DNA from: Excoecaria cochinchinensis
Taxonomy: Eukaryota > Streptophyta > Magnoliopsida > Malpighiales > Euphorbiaceae
Direction of reading: 5' to 3'
Length of the DNA: 64,000 nucleotides
Assembly (NCBI GenBank): GCA_947683425.1
Contig: CANTUQ010000070.1
Span: forward strand, 7,767,501 to 7,831,500
The position numbers were made by a program, and so were the translations under genes. A model generated the notes under the pieces. It was not told where the DNA came from. It was given only the letters and a program-made list of their open reading frames with translations, and did not search any database. Below, one piece after another: positions 25,415 to 35,345 of this stretch (its first letter is position 1; each line of letters opens with the position of its first letter).

Positions 25415-28317
25415 CACTACAAGAAAATTATCAAATAGCAACAGAAATTAGCAGCCGAAAATAGCAACGAAAAATTCGGTTGCAATTTTGATAGTGGGTA
25501 TTTTGTAGCAACCGAATCTGCTTTCTATTGCTAAATATAAGCAATATAAGTTTCGGTGAATTGGTCAACATAACCAACGAAATTTCTCTTTCATTGCTAT
25601 CTTTAACGTCAGAAATTATAAATTATGCTAGCTTGTCCGAGCTCCTGCCTCAACGTGTCTCTGTCGCGAGTGCGACAGAGAGCTTGATTGCCGAGCAGCT
25701 GTTGGGTAGTTCGCTGTCGCGAGAGCACCTGCGTGTGCGAGCACGACAGTGACCCCTCTTGCCCTCTGTCACGAGCATGACAGACTCTTATCAGCCCCTC
25801 CTTGTGCGAGTGCAAAGGCTATCGCGAGAGCGGCATTAGGCGAGATTCATCTCTATCGCGGGCGCGATGGGTGTCGCGAGCGCGACCTCCCCTGTTTTCA
25901 ATTATAGTTCCTTGATGTTGTTTAGATCATTGTAGGGTGTGTTATAGTCCTACAAACTTACAGCAATACAAAATTTAATAGAAAATAAATACTTAAGAAA
26001 CAATAATAAAAAAAACAATTGGCCATAACTTTTGCGACAAGAGTCCGATCGCTTATTATAATATGTTTTTGGAAAGCTTGTTTTCAGCCGGTCACATTTT
26101 ACAGGACATAACCCCCCGTAATGGCCAATTTCAGGCCCAAAAAATAACGTTTAGGCCTTCATTTTTTTTATTTTTAGTTTAGGCCTTCATACACATGATC
26201 TACACTTTAACTAAACATAATCACAAAAACTCTCCAACTTAATTTATACAAGTCTACCTTGACATTTTCTAATCAAGCTTGCATGTTGCTATTCTATATC
26301 ACATTCCTATTATTCTATTCGTGAGGTGCTGCCAATCTATGATCCTTTGCTAATTATTTATAGCTATGCTAACAGTAAACCGTAAACAATCATCATAAAA
26401 TTCAGATAATCACCATAATACTACAGGTTAAATTATGCGCCCTAAAACCTTAGAGTATCCATACTGCATTTATGTTTAACCAAGAGAGTTCATATTTTCC
26501 TAATCTCACTTTATGTCCCTACGGAGCCATGATACATTAACATTTATATTATGATGTACTAAGCAATTTCAAAAAAACCATATTGCCAAGAGATATGTGA
26601 AGACTAGAGTATTAGTAAAATGGAACTGCATGTACAACACTAGAAATAAAGATAAAACTTTTACAAAATTTTCAAAATTTTATTAACTATAAGCACCAAA
26701 CAAAAACTGCACGTACAACAATAAAGACAAACACCAAACACAGCACATAACATAGCAAAGAATTAGAAAACTGGTGGCTAAGAAGAATTAGTCCTAGCAA
26801 TAAATCAACAAGTTACAAAACCAGCAACAGAATAATAACAGGGTATGCTACAACTTAAAACACCTGCCAACCTACCCAAATTAGAGCAGCACAGACCCAA
26901 AAAATAGAGCCAAACCAAATAAGAAACAAAAGAACCAAAACCCAACTTGCTATATAATTTTCAGCTTTCAAATTGGCGATTTCATGCATATAGAGGAACG
27001 AAAAACTATGAAAGCACTCACTAAACTAATGAGTGCAGAGACTCACAAACTAAGAAAAACAAAAGAACTAAAACCCAAAATAAAGCCAGCAGCAGAAACC
27101 AGAATGAAGAAATCGGAATGCAAAAGAAATGTAGCAAATTAATTAAAGAAAACAAAAGAAAAATTAAAAGCAAAATTCGAAACAACAATTTCATCACAAA
27201 CCCAAACTCAAAACAGGGGGTTAGAAATTGGAAAAGTAGTTAACAAATTAACATAATGGTTTTTTCAATTTCTCACTTACCTGAAATCGCCAAATCCATA
27301 GTGCCCTAGTCCGATGGATTTTATCGCCAAATTACACCTCTAGGGCACAAAAGCGAGAACAGTGACAGCACAGGGAGAAGACTAGTAAGAAGGAGAGAGC
27401 TGAGGGGCACGAGAGAGAGATGGTGAGAAAATTTGGTTTCGCAGAGACATAAAAGCAACAAGAATTGGAAACCAAAATCACTTTCAGTAAACAAAAATGG
27501 CTAAACAAAAAAATTACAATATAACCTTCGAAACAAGCTGTGCAGGGGAAAGTCGGAGGAGTGAATGAGAGAGAGAGAGAGAGAAAGAGAGGAGCGGCTG
27601 TTGACGAGGGAGAAGAGAAGAAAACGAGATAGGTCGAAGAAAATGAATAATTTATACCTAGTGCAAATTATAAATTACCAACCAAAATAGCAACGGAAAT
27701 TAAATTTCGTTGCTAAAGTTGTAATGGAAATTAGATTCCGTTGCTAATTTAGCAACGGAAATTAGATTTCATTGTAACTTTAGCAACGGAGTATAATTCC
27801 ATTACTATTCAGACAAAGTTGCGTTATTTAGCAACAGAAATTAATTACCGTTGCCAAAATAGCAACAGAAATGTAATTCCATTGCTAAATAATGCACCGT
27901 AAAATAATTCAGTTTTGAGAATAGCAATTGAATCAAATTCCATCAAATTTCATTGCTATATTGGCAACGGATTTTAATTTTCGTTGCTAAGATTTAATTT
28001 TCGTTGCAACTTTAGCAACGAAATTTAATTTTCTTGCTAAATTCCGTTTCAAAATTTTTTTGCCAGCTGCTGGCGCCATATTTAGCAATGGTATCGGCAT
28101 TTCGTTACTAATTTCCGTTACTATTTTTTGGCGCTAAATTTTTTTGCATTATTTAGCAATGGAATTTCACCATTTTTTATTCCGTTGCTAAATCAAAAAA
28201 TTTCAACCAATTTTAGCAACGGAATTTATTTTTTATTGGTAAATAGCAACGGAATTCAGCAACGGAAATTATTTTGTTGCTAATTTTCCGTTGCTATTTT
28301 TATATTTTCTTATAGTG
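25415..28317. mobile_element. Non-autonomous CACTA element (CACTA-C) in the Angela 3' LTR
   Basis: Starts CACTACAAGAAAATT, ends ATTTTCTTATAGTG, with target duplication TTT on both sides; 2903 bp. The right subterminal zone (27680-28310) carries TAGCAACGGAA palindromes as in CACTA-A; the left zone uses AGCAACCGAA variants. The interior lacks a transposase. It has a GC-rich palindrome cluster (25640-25895), AT-rich filler, and a weak minus-strand exon-like start (ATG at 27299 followed by donor GTAAGTG at 27280). The exon is speculative. Confidence 0.9.
25640..25895. repeat. TCGCGA palindrome cluster inside CACTA-C
   Basis: At least five variants of TGTCGCGAGNGCGACA occur in about 230 bp (for example TGTCGCGAGTGCGACAGAG near 25662 and GTGTCGCGAGCGCGACC near 25870), with decayed forms such as TGTCACGAGCATGACAGA. 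Each is nearly self-complementary. Function unknown. Overlapping ORFs on both strands are probably chance. Confidence 0.7.
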
Positions 28318-28587
28318 TTTAATTTTGCTCAAAACCCAACAAAATGATACTTAGATCTGCAAACCACCCACAGAGGATCATACACCCACCAAATGCTGTT
28401 AAGAATGTCCCTTCTGCAAATGTTGATATTGGATTCACACCACATCACCAAAAGTTTACAAACAAAAAAGTTAGTGGATCAAAAGGAGTAGGACAATCAA
28501 GCACTCAAATCCCACAAGGTTTGAAAACTCAAGATAATGCTTTCAATGAATATTTGCACAACAATCGGCCTTAATTATTTTAGATTA

Positions 28588-30029
28588 GGAAAAAAGTACT
28601 GATTTGCCCTCCAACTTGTTTGAAAAGAGCTAATATGCTCCTGTAATTTTTTTAGAGCAAAAATGCCCTTCAACTTATAAAATTCGGACAAATTTGGCCC
28701 TTTGTTTAACTACAGTTAATTGGATATTAACGGCACTGACGTGGCATTGAACATGGCAAAATATGCCTCGTTAGCGCCATGTGTATTTTAATCCAAAATG
28801 GACAAAGGTACTAAAATGCTCTTAAAGTTGTCTCCAAGGTACTAAAATGTCCCTATAGTTAATTTGGAACAAAAATGTCCCTAATGTTAATGAAAAGATA
28901 CTCAAATACCCCTAAATATTTATATTTTTTATAGTTAATTTTATTTTTTTTCTTGCAAACATAAATATTTATTAACTAATGATATTATCCAAATTATCAT
29001 TTCTCTTTTGGGCTGAAGTCAAGCTCAGCCTAAGACCTAACAAGGAGCATGGGCTGACAGTTTTAGAACCCTAATGCCTCTAAGGCTTGGCGTGTGAACG
29101 CACGAACACATGCGATGAGGTCAACGGGCTATCCGATTGGACTGACATGGCACTTTCCCTAATAGTCCACTGACATATGCCACCGCCATTCCTCTTGCTT
29201 TATCACTGTCACATCTCCGCCTGCCTACTTACTCTGACACTCTAGATGTAAAATAACCTAGTATTTATATGGACAGGAAGTTCACTTGAGTATTCTACTC
29301 CGGTGTCTTTTACATCCTAGTATTTATATGGACAGGAAGTTCACTTGAGTATTCTACTCCGGTGTCAGAGTAGGTAGGCGGGGCAATGTGACAGGGATAA
29401 GGCAGGAGGAATAACGGTAGCATGTGTCAGTAAACTGTTGGGGGAAGTGCCCTGTCAATTCGATCGGACAGCCCACTGGCCTCATGTCTTTGGTTCATTC
29501 ATGCATCTGTGTGTTCACGTGTCAGGCCTTAGAGGCATTAGGCTTCTAAGACTCTCAGCCCATGCTCCTTGTTAGGTCTTGGGCCGAGCTTGACTTCGGC
29601 CCAAAAGAGAAATGATAATTTGGATATTATCACTAGTTAATAAATATTTATGTTTGCAAGAAAAAATATAATAAAATTAAATATAAAAAATATAAATATT
29701 CAGGGGCATTTTAGTATCTTTTTATTAATATTAGGAGCATTTTTGTTTCAAAATCAACTATAGATGCATTTTAGTAACCTGAAGAAAACTTCAGGGATAT
29801 TTTAGTAACTTTATCCATTTTGGATTAAAATACATGTGGCACTGACGTGACATATTTTGCCACGTGTAAATATCACGTCAGTGCCGTTAACACCCAGTTA
29901 ACTAGAGCTAAACAGAGAGGCAAAATTGTCCGAATTTTATAAGTTGAAGGACATTTTTGCGCTAAAAAAATGATAGGGGCATATTAGCTATTTTCAAACA
30001 AGTTGGAGGGCAAATCAGTACCTTTTTCC
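28588..30029. mobile_element. Foldback (long-TIR) Mutator-like element, 1442 bp
   Basis: Perfect 9-bp target duplication TTTAGATTA (28579-28587 and 30030-30038). The outer ends are inverted copies (GGAAAAAAGTACTGATTTGCC against GGCAAATCAGTACCTTTTTCC). The inverted arms run about 660 bp each, almost to the centre; the loop of roughly 110 bp contains a 51-bp direct duplication (29257-29307 and 29316-29366, period 59). There is no ORF. A 9-bp duplication and long TIRs fit a MULE-type MITE. A transcript would fold into a near-complete hairpin. Confidence 0.92.
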
Positions 30030-30460
30030 TTTAGATTATGAGAATTGTTGAACTTGTGTAATTTAAACTAATTATGTGCTTTTGAACAATTTGTGACAAT
30101 AAGGCATATTGATTTTGTTGTTGCCTGAGATAATATGGGATATTTGTTGACTATCTTCAGTTGTTGCAAAAGTTGATTATTTTGTACAATATATGAGTGT
30201 TATAAACCTCTTCATTATGGCAAAATAGTTGTTGAATATAAATATTTATCATTTGTCCATTTTGAAGTTCGCTTTTACATAATCTTTACACAGATTATAG
30301 ACTTATGTTTCTTTTCTTTTTTTTGAATTCAGAAACTTCATTTTGTTTACACATTTATTCACCATGTCAATATTATACCCACAATATCTGAACTAAGATA
30401 TGATATTAGCAAAATACGGAATATTCATCATTGAATAACATAATTTTGTTACAAAATCTG

Positions 30461-30901
30461 TCAACTTAAGTAATTACCAAAATACATTAGAAACCATGAC
30501 CTTAATGTCATTTTACAAAACAATCTTACAACAACAACAATATTACATAGATAATAAAAAATACAAACACCCAAACAGAGAATGCCCCATAAAACATTGA
30601 TTTTTTTCGATTCCTTTTTCTTCTCTTCTTCAAACTCCTTGATTCTTTTAAGCAGGACCAAAATCACCTTATTATAATTTTTATTTGCTGGTGGATCATG
30701 CCACGCAAAGAAACAACAATCGTTCCCAATCTAAGGAATTAGAGCTCATAAAAAATCAGGTGCCTATTTCACTTAAGCTTCATAAACAGAAACACTTACC
30801 CAGTACTTATAGCATCCATAAAACCTCCTTCTTAGGTTATTTTTGCTCTAAGAATAACGAAATTCTATTGAAATTCCACATATGCATAATGGTAAATCCA
30901 T
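30461..30901 (-). pseudogene. zf-GRF small protein gene in the MULE-like element
   Basis: Two exons on the minus strand: 30901-30800 and 30730-30461, with a GT-AG intron (donor GTAAGTG). The first exon gives MDLPLCICG...NNLRRRFYGCYKYW; the second continues IGNDCCFFAWHDPPANKNYN, a classic GRF zinc finger (CxCG, RRFYGC, CxFFxWxD). The C-terminus has a charged coiled stretch (RIKEFEEEKKKESKK) and a hydrophobic, membrane-like tail. Total about 123 residues. One in-frame TAG in exon 1 (after EFRYS) would stop translation, so this copy is probably dead. zf-GRF proteins of this small form are abundant in plant genomes and their role is unclear. Confidence 0.75.
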
Positions 30902-31164
30902 CTTTAATTTTTTGAAGACTGACAATTTTATAGAAAAAGAAGAATAAGAAGAAGACGAAAAAGATTTGTCAAGAATGAAATTCTTTCAGAAGACGAAGAA
31001 TAAAGAGATTTGCTTCCTGAAGAAGAAGACGAACAATAAGAAGAATGAGAAGAAAATTAAAATATGTTTAGGTATTTAAGGGAGAATTTTTGACCGTTAC
31101 CTATATTGATATAATATAAATTATATATTATTTCGGCAAAAAATATTGATTCATGCTATCAATA

Positions 31165-31350
31165 CTGCATGTTTTACACGCGCAAGTCCAGTCAATATTT
31201 TTTTTTTTGTCGAGATATTAAAAAAATTTAATAAAATAAAAATTAAAATATTAATGTGGCTTTAGTAAAATTTAGGCGTCAGAACAATTTTTTTATATAA
31301 ATTCAAGTGTTAAATAATGCTTTTAGTCATTTTAAAATGAGTCACAGTTT
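31165..31350 (-). repeat. right terminal inverted repeat of the MULE-like element
   Basis: Reverse complement partner of 12655-12840. Together they show that the DNA in between, including the Angela retrotransposon, belongs to one older inserted unit. Confidence 0.75.
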
Positions 31351-32162
31351 GTAAACCAAGTTATTCCTTTGTACTTTTTATTCTCACCTCTAGATGCCAT
31401 TTTTTACTTTTTTTATTATTCTTTTTATATGTATACCTCTGGAGGAATAGCAATTGAGTGCACGCATTCATCCGGTGAGCACGCATTTGAATTGTTAATT
31501 ACATGCATTCCGACACGCTCACTAAATTACATCTTTTTTTTCTGCAAATTATTTTTGAGATTTTAAAACTTTCTTTATTCCACATTTTATTCAAAAAAAT
31601 AAGCATTTTTAATGGTCATATTATTCCAAAAATCATTTACCAATTTATTAAGGAAAATATGTTTTTTTATTATCATTATATTTTTTTATTGATACATATA
31701 TTTTTTTAAAAAAAATTATTCGCCTATTTTGTATTTTTGTGGATGGAAACCTAAAAAGTAATGCTAAAGAGATTTTTCAATATTTTCAATATTTTACATA
31801 TAAATAATAGTAATTAATTTTTTATATGTACGATTCTTTTCTTTTTTACTTTTATTAGAATAGCATAATTTCTTTTTATTTTAAATTATTTTCCTATACA
31901 CCATTTAAAAATAGGAAAGATTTTTCCATTTTTATTACCTTTGTACACCTCTGCGGCCATTTATACCTTCATGGTGTTCTATCGCCACTTCCTCCACTTC
32001 AACGATATAGGAATTCAACCATTTTTCTTTTTACATTATATGCATGTCTTGTTTTATTGAGAGAGTAATGTCGATGTAAAAAAATATAAAATAAAATAAA
32101 ATGAAACTGGAACTTGTTAAGGAAGAAGAAGGTGCTTTGAAATTTATTGAGCCATTTAGCAA
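31351..32162. other. AT-rich DNA, no gene
   Basis: Low-complexity T-rich sequence with no recognisable domain on either strand; short ORFs are hydrophobic by composition only. Near 32101-32162 a short stretch reads MKLELVKEEEGALKFIEPFS before a stop, which might be a scrap of an exon, but I do not recognise it. Confidence 0.5.
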
Positions 32163-33083
32163 AGAATTAATTTTGTCTTAAAGGAATAAGGAGAAAATAA
32201 AATATAAATTCAAGCTTTTTTGGAAAATAATTAAATCCAACTCTAAAAGTAATAAGAAAAATCAAAATTTAAGTATTATAAGTTAAAAGGAAAAAGTTTT
32301 GATTGAAAAAGAAGAAGAAATAAAAAATTATTTAAAAGAAGGAAAAAAAATCTTTCTATTGAATTTTGTGGTTGTCGTCGGTGCATTTGTTTTTAGTTTC
32401 TTCTTCAGAAAGATATCATAATTATTTTGCACATGTCAAAAACCAGCAGCGGTGGTTATACCGTCGATTTTTATCAACTCCAAGACCCTAAATATTTATA
32501 CTGTAAGACCAAATTTTAAAATTTTCTTAAGAAATACATTATGATATAATTCAATTATAAATTTAATAATTTTAAATTAGGGATCAAGCTAATTCATGTT
32601 GACATTTACCAAGGGCATGTCAAATGGAGTAGAAAATTGGAATTATTATACAATTAATTTGTTAGAAAAGCTAAATATTAAAATTTCAAACTTGGTTATA
32701 TATTACAAATATTAATTAGGACTCGATATGTGTGTATACTCATGCTTTTGAGTTTTGGCACATAGAAATTTTAATTTTTGGATTATTTTTTTTATATAAT
32801 TATTGAATAGTATGTTTGCCCTAACCATTAAATTAAATTAATGTCCCAATCTTATTAGAATAAATTGGTTTGTCTAGTTTTTTTTAAATTAATATTAGTT
32901 AGGTGTGCATGTATTTTACATTTAATAAATTATTTTTAATACATATTATAATTACATATTTTTATTCACGACTTTAAGAAAATCGAACTAAATAATTATT
33001 TTAATTTTTAGATTTAAAGTGTAAATTCAAAATATTAAACTTGATTATTATACGGGGCTCACATATAATAAAGTATAAACAAA
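32163..33083 (+). repeat. 0.9-kb direct repeat, copy A
   Basis: Closely similar to 34134-35029: both run from AGAATTAATTTTGTCTT to ATAAACAAA, with small indels (for example microsatellite and A-run lengths). There are no TG...CA ends, PBS or PPT, so it does not look like an LTR. CACTA-D starts directly after it. Confidence 0.85.
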
Positions 33084-33450
33084 CACTACAAGAAATTGAA
33101 GATTTTCCTACAGAAAGTCAAGATTTTCCTTCGGCATTTTGACCGTAGGCAAAATTACCGACAAAAATATTGTTCCGTCGGCAATTTTGCCGACAGAATA
33201 TGAATTACTATCGGCAATGTTACTGAAGGAACAACATTTTTGTCGGCAATTTTCTCGACGGAAGTTAAATTCCGTCGGTTAATTGCCGAAGGAACAACAT
33301 TTCCGTCGGCAATTTTTCCAATGGAAGTTAAATTCTGTCAGTAAATTTCTGACGGAAATTACTATTCCGTCAAGAAATTTGGAATTTTTTTATTTTTTAT
33401 ATTTACCGACGGAAATTTTCGTCGCTATTCCGTCGGTAATTTAAAAAAGC
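33084..33450. mobile_element. CACTA left end (CACTA-D)
   Basis: Starts CACTACAAGAAATTG and carries subterminal palindromes of the TTGCCGACGGAA/TTCCGTCGGCAA type. No matching right end (TTTCTTGTAGTG) is found before 34134, so the element is truncated or its right end is lost. It is followed by a short tandem repeat (about 33465-33530, AAATAATGGCAATGCTAAATTAGAC units) and the NUF2-like fragment, which may have been carried within it. Confidence 0.75.
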
Positions 33451-33727
33451 TAATAACAAAATAAATAATGGCAATGCTAAATTAGACAAATAATGGCAAT
33501 GCTAAATTAGACAAATAATGACAATTTCTATCTATATCTGTGGTGAACTACAAAAATGCTTTTTCAACATTGAAGGCAAAGAACAAGCTGGGGAATCAAA
33601 GCAAATACATAATGAAAACTATATAAGATGTAGAACAGAACATATAATATGGAAATGCTTTGCAGGGCATATTATTGCATAATTTTATTGAACTCAATTT
33701 TAACAAGCTGGTAGCCAAAATCCTTAC

Positions 33728-34070
33728 TTCCCCATCCACTTCCTTGCCCTTCTCCTTCAATTTCCGCAGAGAAACATTAAGTGACATCTTGTTATTTGTG
33801 AGACCTGGAATTGTCTGTCGCAATTCTTTAACTTTTGTATCTACCTCTTGAACAAATGGCAATTCCTTCTCTCTTGCAACATTATAGTCAGCAATCTCTT
33901 CATTCAACTGCAACACCAAAAACTCAGCAAAACAAATACTTTATCCAATTCACAAGTTCAAATGTTTTTGTTTACTTGCCTGTGAAATCTTCTCCTCCCA
34001 TTCTTTTCTTTGCTCGTTAAGAAGTGTGAGTTCTTCTCCAATTGGTCTAAGTAGATTCATTTTTGTGTCT
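33728..34070 (-). pseudogene. NUF2: captured fragment of kinetochore protein NUF2 gene
   Basis: Two adjacent exons on the minus strand. 34070-33980 (91 nt) encodes DTKMNLLRPIGEELTLLNEQ then RKEWEEKISQ; 33907-33728 (180 nt) encodes LNEEIADYNVAREKELPFVQ and onward to KEVDGE. The splice sites are intact: acceptors CAG, a GC-type donor (GCAAGT) after exon one and GTAAGG after exon two. The text matches my knowledge of the plant NUF2 family just after its N-terminal CH-like domain (coiled-coil start). Nothing else of the gene is present, so it is a genomic capture with its intron, not a retrocopy. Confidence 0.7.
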
Positions 34071-34133
34071 CTGATGTAAACAAGGGAATCACAAAGCATA
34101 AGTAAACTAGAAATCAAAGTAAATTCAGAAACT

Positions 34134-35029
34134 AGAATTAATTTTGTCTTTTAAAGGAAAAAGGAGAAAATAAAAAATAAATTCAAACTTTTTTTGAAAA
34201 TAATTAAATCCAACTCTAAAAGTAATTAAAAAAAAAATCAAAATTTAAGTATTACAAGTTAAAAGGGAAAAGTTTTGATTGAAAACGAAGAAGGAAAAAA
34301 AAAAATACAGGCCATTTTCTCTGCTACAATTTTTATGCGGGTCCCGTCTTTGTATTCAATTTTGTGATTGTCGTCGGTGTATTTGTTTTTAGTTTCTTTT
34401 TAAGAAAGATATCGCAAAACCCGCAATTATTTTGCGCATATGTCAAAACCCAGCAGCAGCGGTTATACTGATTTTCATCCAAGACCAAATTTTAGAATTT
34501 TTTTAAGAAATACATTATGATAAATTTAATAATTTTAAATTAGGGATCGAGCTAATTCATGTTGACATTTACCAAATGCACGTCAAATGGAGTAGAAAAT
34601 TGGAACAATTAATTTGTTAGAAAAGCTAAATATTAAAATTTCAAACTTGGTTAGTATATTACAAAAATTAATTAGGACTCGATATGTGTGTATACTCATG
34701 CTTTTGAGTTTTGGCACGTAGAAATTTTAATTATTGGATTATTTTTTTATATATATAATTATTGAATATTATGTTTGGCGCCCTAACCATTAAATTAAAT
34801 GTCCCAATCTTATTAGAATAAATTGGTTTGTCTAGTTTTTTTTTTAATTAATATTAGTTAGGTGTGCATGTATTTTACACTTAATAAATTATTTTTAATA
34901 CATATTTTTATTCACGATTTTAAGAAAATCGAACTAAATAATTATTTTAATTTTTAGATTTAAAGTGTAAATTCAAAATATTAAACTTGATTATTATACA
35001 GGGCTCACATATAATAAAGCATAAACAAA
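34134..35029 (+). repeat. 0.9-kb direct repeat, copy B
   Basis: Partner of 32163-33083, offset about 1971 bp. Where copy A is followed by the CACTA end, copy B runs on into AATATTTGAG, so B shows an uninterrupted or excised version of the insertion site. Segmental tandem duplication is the simplest reading. Confidence 0.85.
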
Positions 35030-35059
35030 AATATTTGAGATTTTTTTAAACCAATTATT

Positions 35060-35345
35060 TTGTAAACCCATGCGTCGCTAAAAGGATTCAAAAATAAATT
35101 CAGAAAACTGTTGTAAACTCTAAAACTGATCGCTAAAAAGTATACAAATTGATAAAATATCTGCACAACTGTTGGTAGATGTCAAAATCTGTCGCTAAAT
35201 GTACAAATAACTGTCACTAAAAGTCATGAGAACGGTGGTAGAAGTCCATATATCTGTCGCCAGAAATTGAAATAACTGTCGCTAAAAGTCCTCAGGCTGT
35301 CATTAAAAGTAGGTCGCTATAAGTTAACCTTGTATCGCTAAAATG
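35060..35345. repeat. degenerate CTGTCGCTAAAAGT repeats
   Basis: About ten imperfect copies of a 12-14-bp word (variants GTCGCTAAAAG, CTGTCGCTAAA, CTGTCACTAAAAGT) spaced about 25-35 bp apart. This resembles the decayed subterminal zone of another CACTA family, but no terminus was found. Confidence 0.5.

Larger units (their letters stand above)
13579..28341 (+). mobile_element. Angela-type Ty1/copia retrotransposon, complete but decayed, with nested insertions
   Basis: Borders: target duplication AAATG at 13574-13578 and 28342-28346, and LTRs starting TGTTAGTGG and ending CCCAATA (left, decayed) or CCCAACA (right). A PBS follows the 5' LTR and a polypurine tract precedes the 3' LTR. The protein order gag-protease-integrase-RT-RNase H is Ty1/copia. 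Wording in gag (EKDKLKETSTNF) and integrase/RT (LDMVRSMMSQTDL, KGYYFYN) matches the Angela/BARE-1 lineage, whose long LTRs also fit. The inferred LTR length without insertions is about 1.5 kb. Internal region 17798-23332. Confidence 0.93.
23333..28341 (+). repeat. Angela 3' LTR with internal duplications and a CACTA insertion
   Basis: Homologous to 13579-17797. Its excess length is explained by a 108-bp triplication (23943-24268), a 437-bp tandem duplication that includes a CACTA end (24685-25414), and CACTA-C (25415-28317). The last 24 bases after CACTA-C complete the LTR, followed by the AAATG target copy. Confidence 0.9.
13363..28574 (+). pseudogene. ORF of the MULE-like element, interrupted in frame by Angela
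   Basis: The left part (13363-13578) encodes a Ser/Arg/Gly-rich stretch beginning MLENVVFRAPKRSKGGRTS with two RGRG-like tracts. The right part (28347-28574) continues ILRSANHPQRIIHPPNAVKN and ends NEYLHNNRP. Deleting the retrotransposon and one AAATG target copy joins the two halves in the same frame, so the host ORF was open when Angela landed. Exons before 13363 are probable (an acceptor-like TTGGCAG lies near 13353). The basic, low-complexity sequence resembles the tail of a MULE transposase, but I do not recognise a domain. Confidence 0.6.
12655..31350. mobile_element. Mutator-like DNA transposon, split by later insertions
   Basis: An inverted repeat of about 190 bp bounds this segment (12655-12840 against 31165-31350; shared blocks include AAGCATTATTTAACAC and TGACTGGACTT). 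Removing the Angela element (13579-28341) and the foldback element (28588-30029) leaves about 2.5 kb. It holds an ORF on the plus strand (13363 to 28574) and a zf-GRF gene on the minus strand (30901 to 30461). TIRs this long suggest a MULE. I could not find a convincing 9-bp target duplication, so the exact borders (perhaps about 15-30 bp further out) and the superfamily are inferences. Confidence 0.6.

Noticed and set aside
32163..35029. LTR retrotransposon defined by the 0.9-kb direct repeats
   Set aside because: No TG...CA ends, PBS, PPT or gag-pol between them; the interval holds a CACTA end and a gene fragment.
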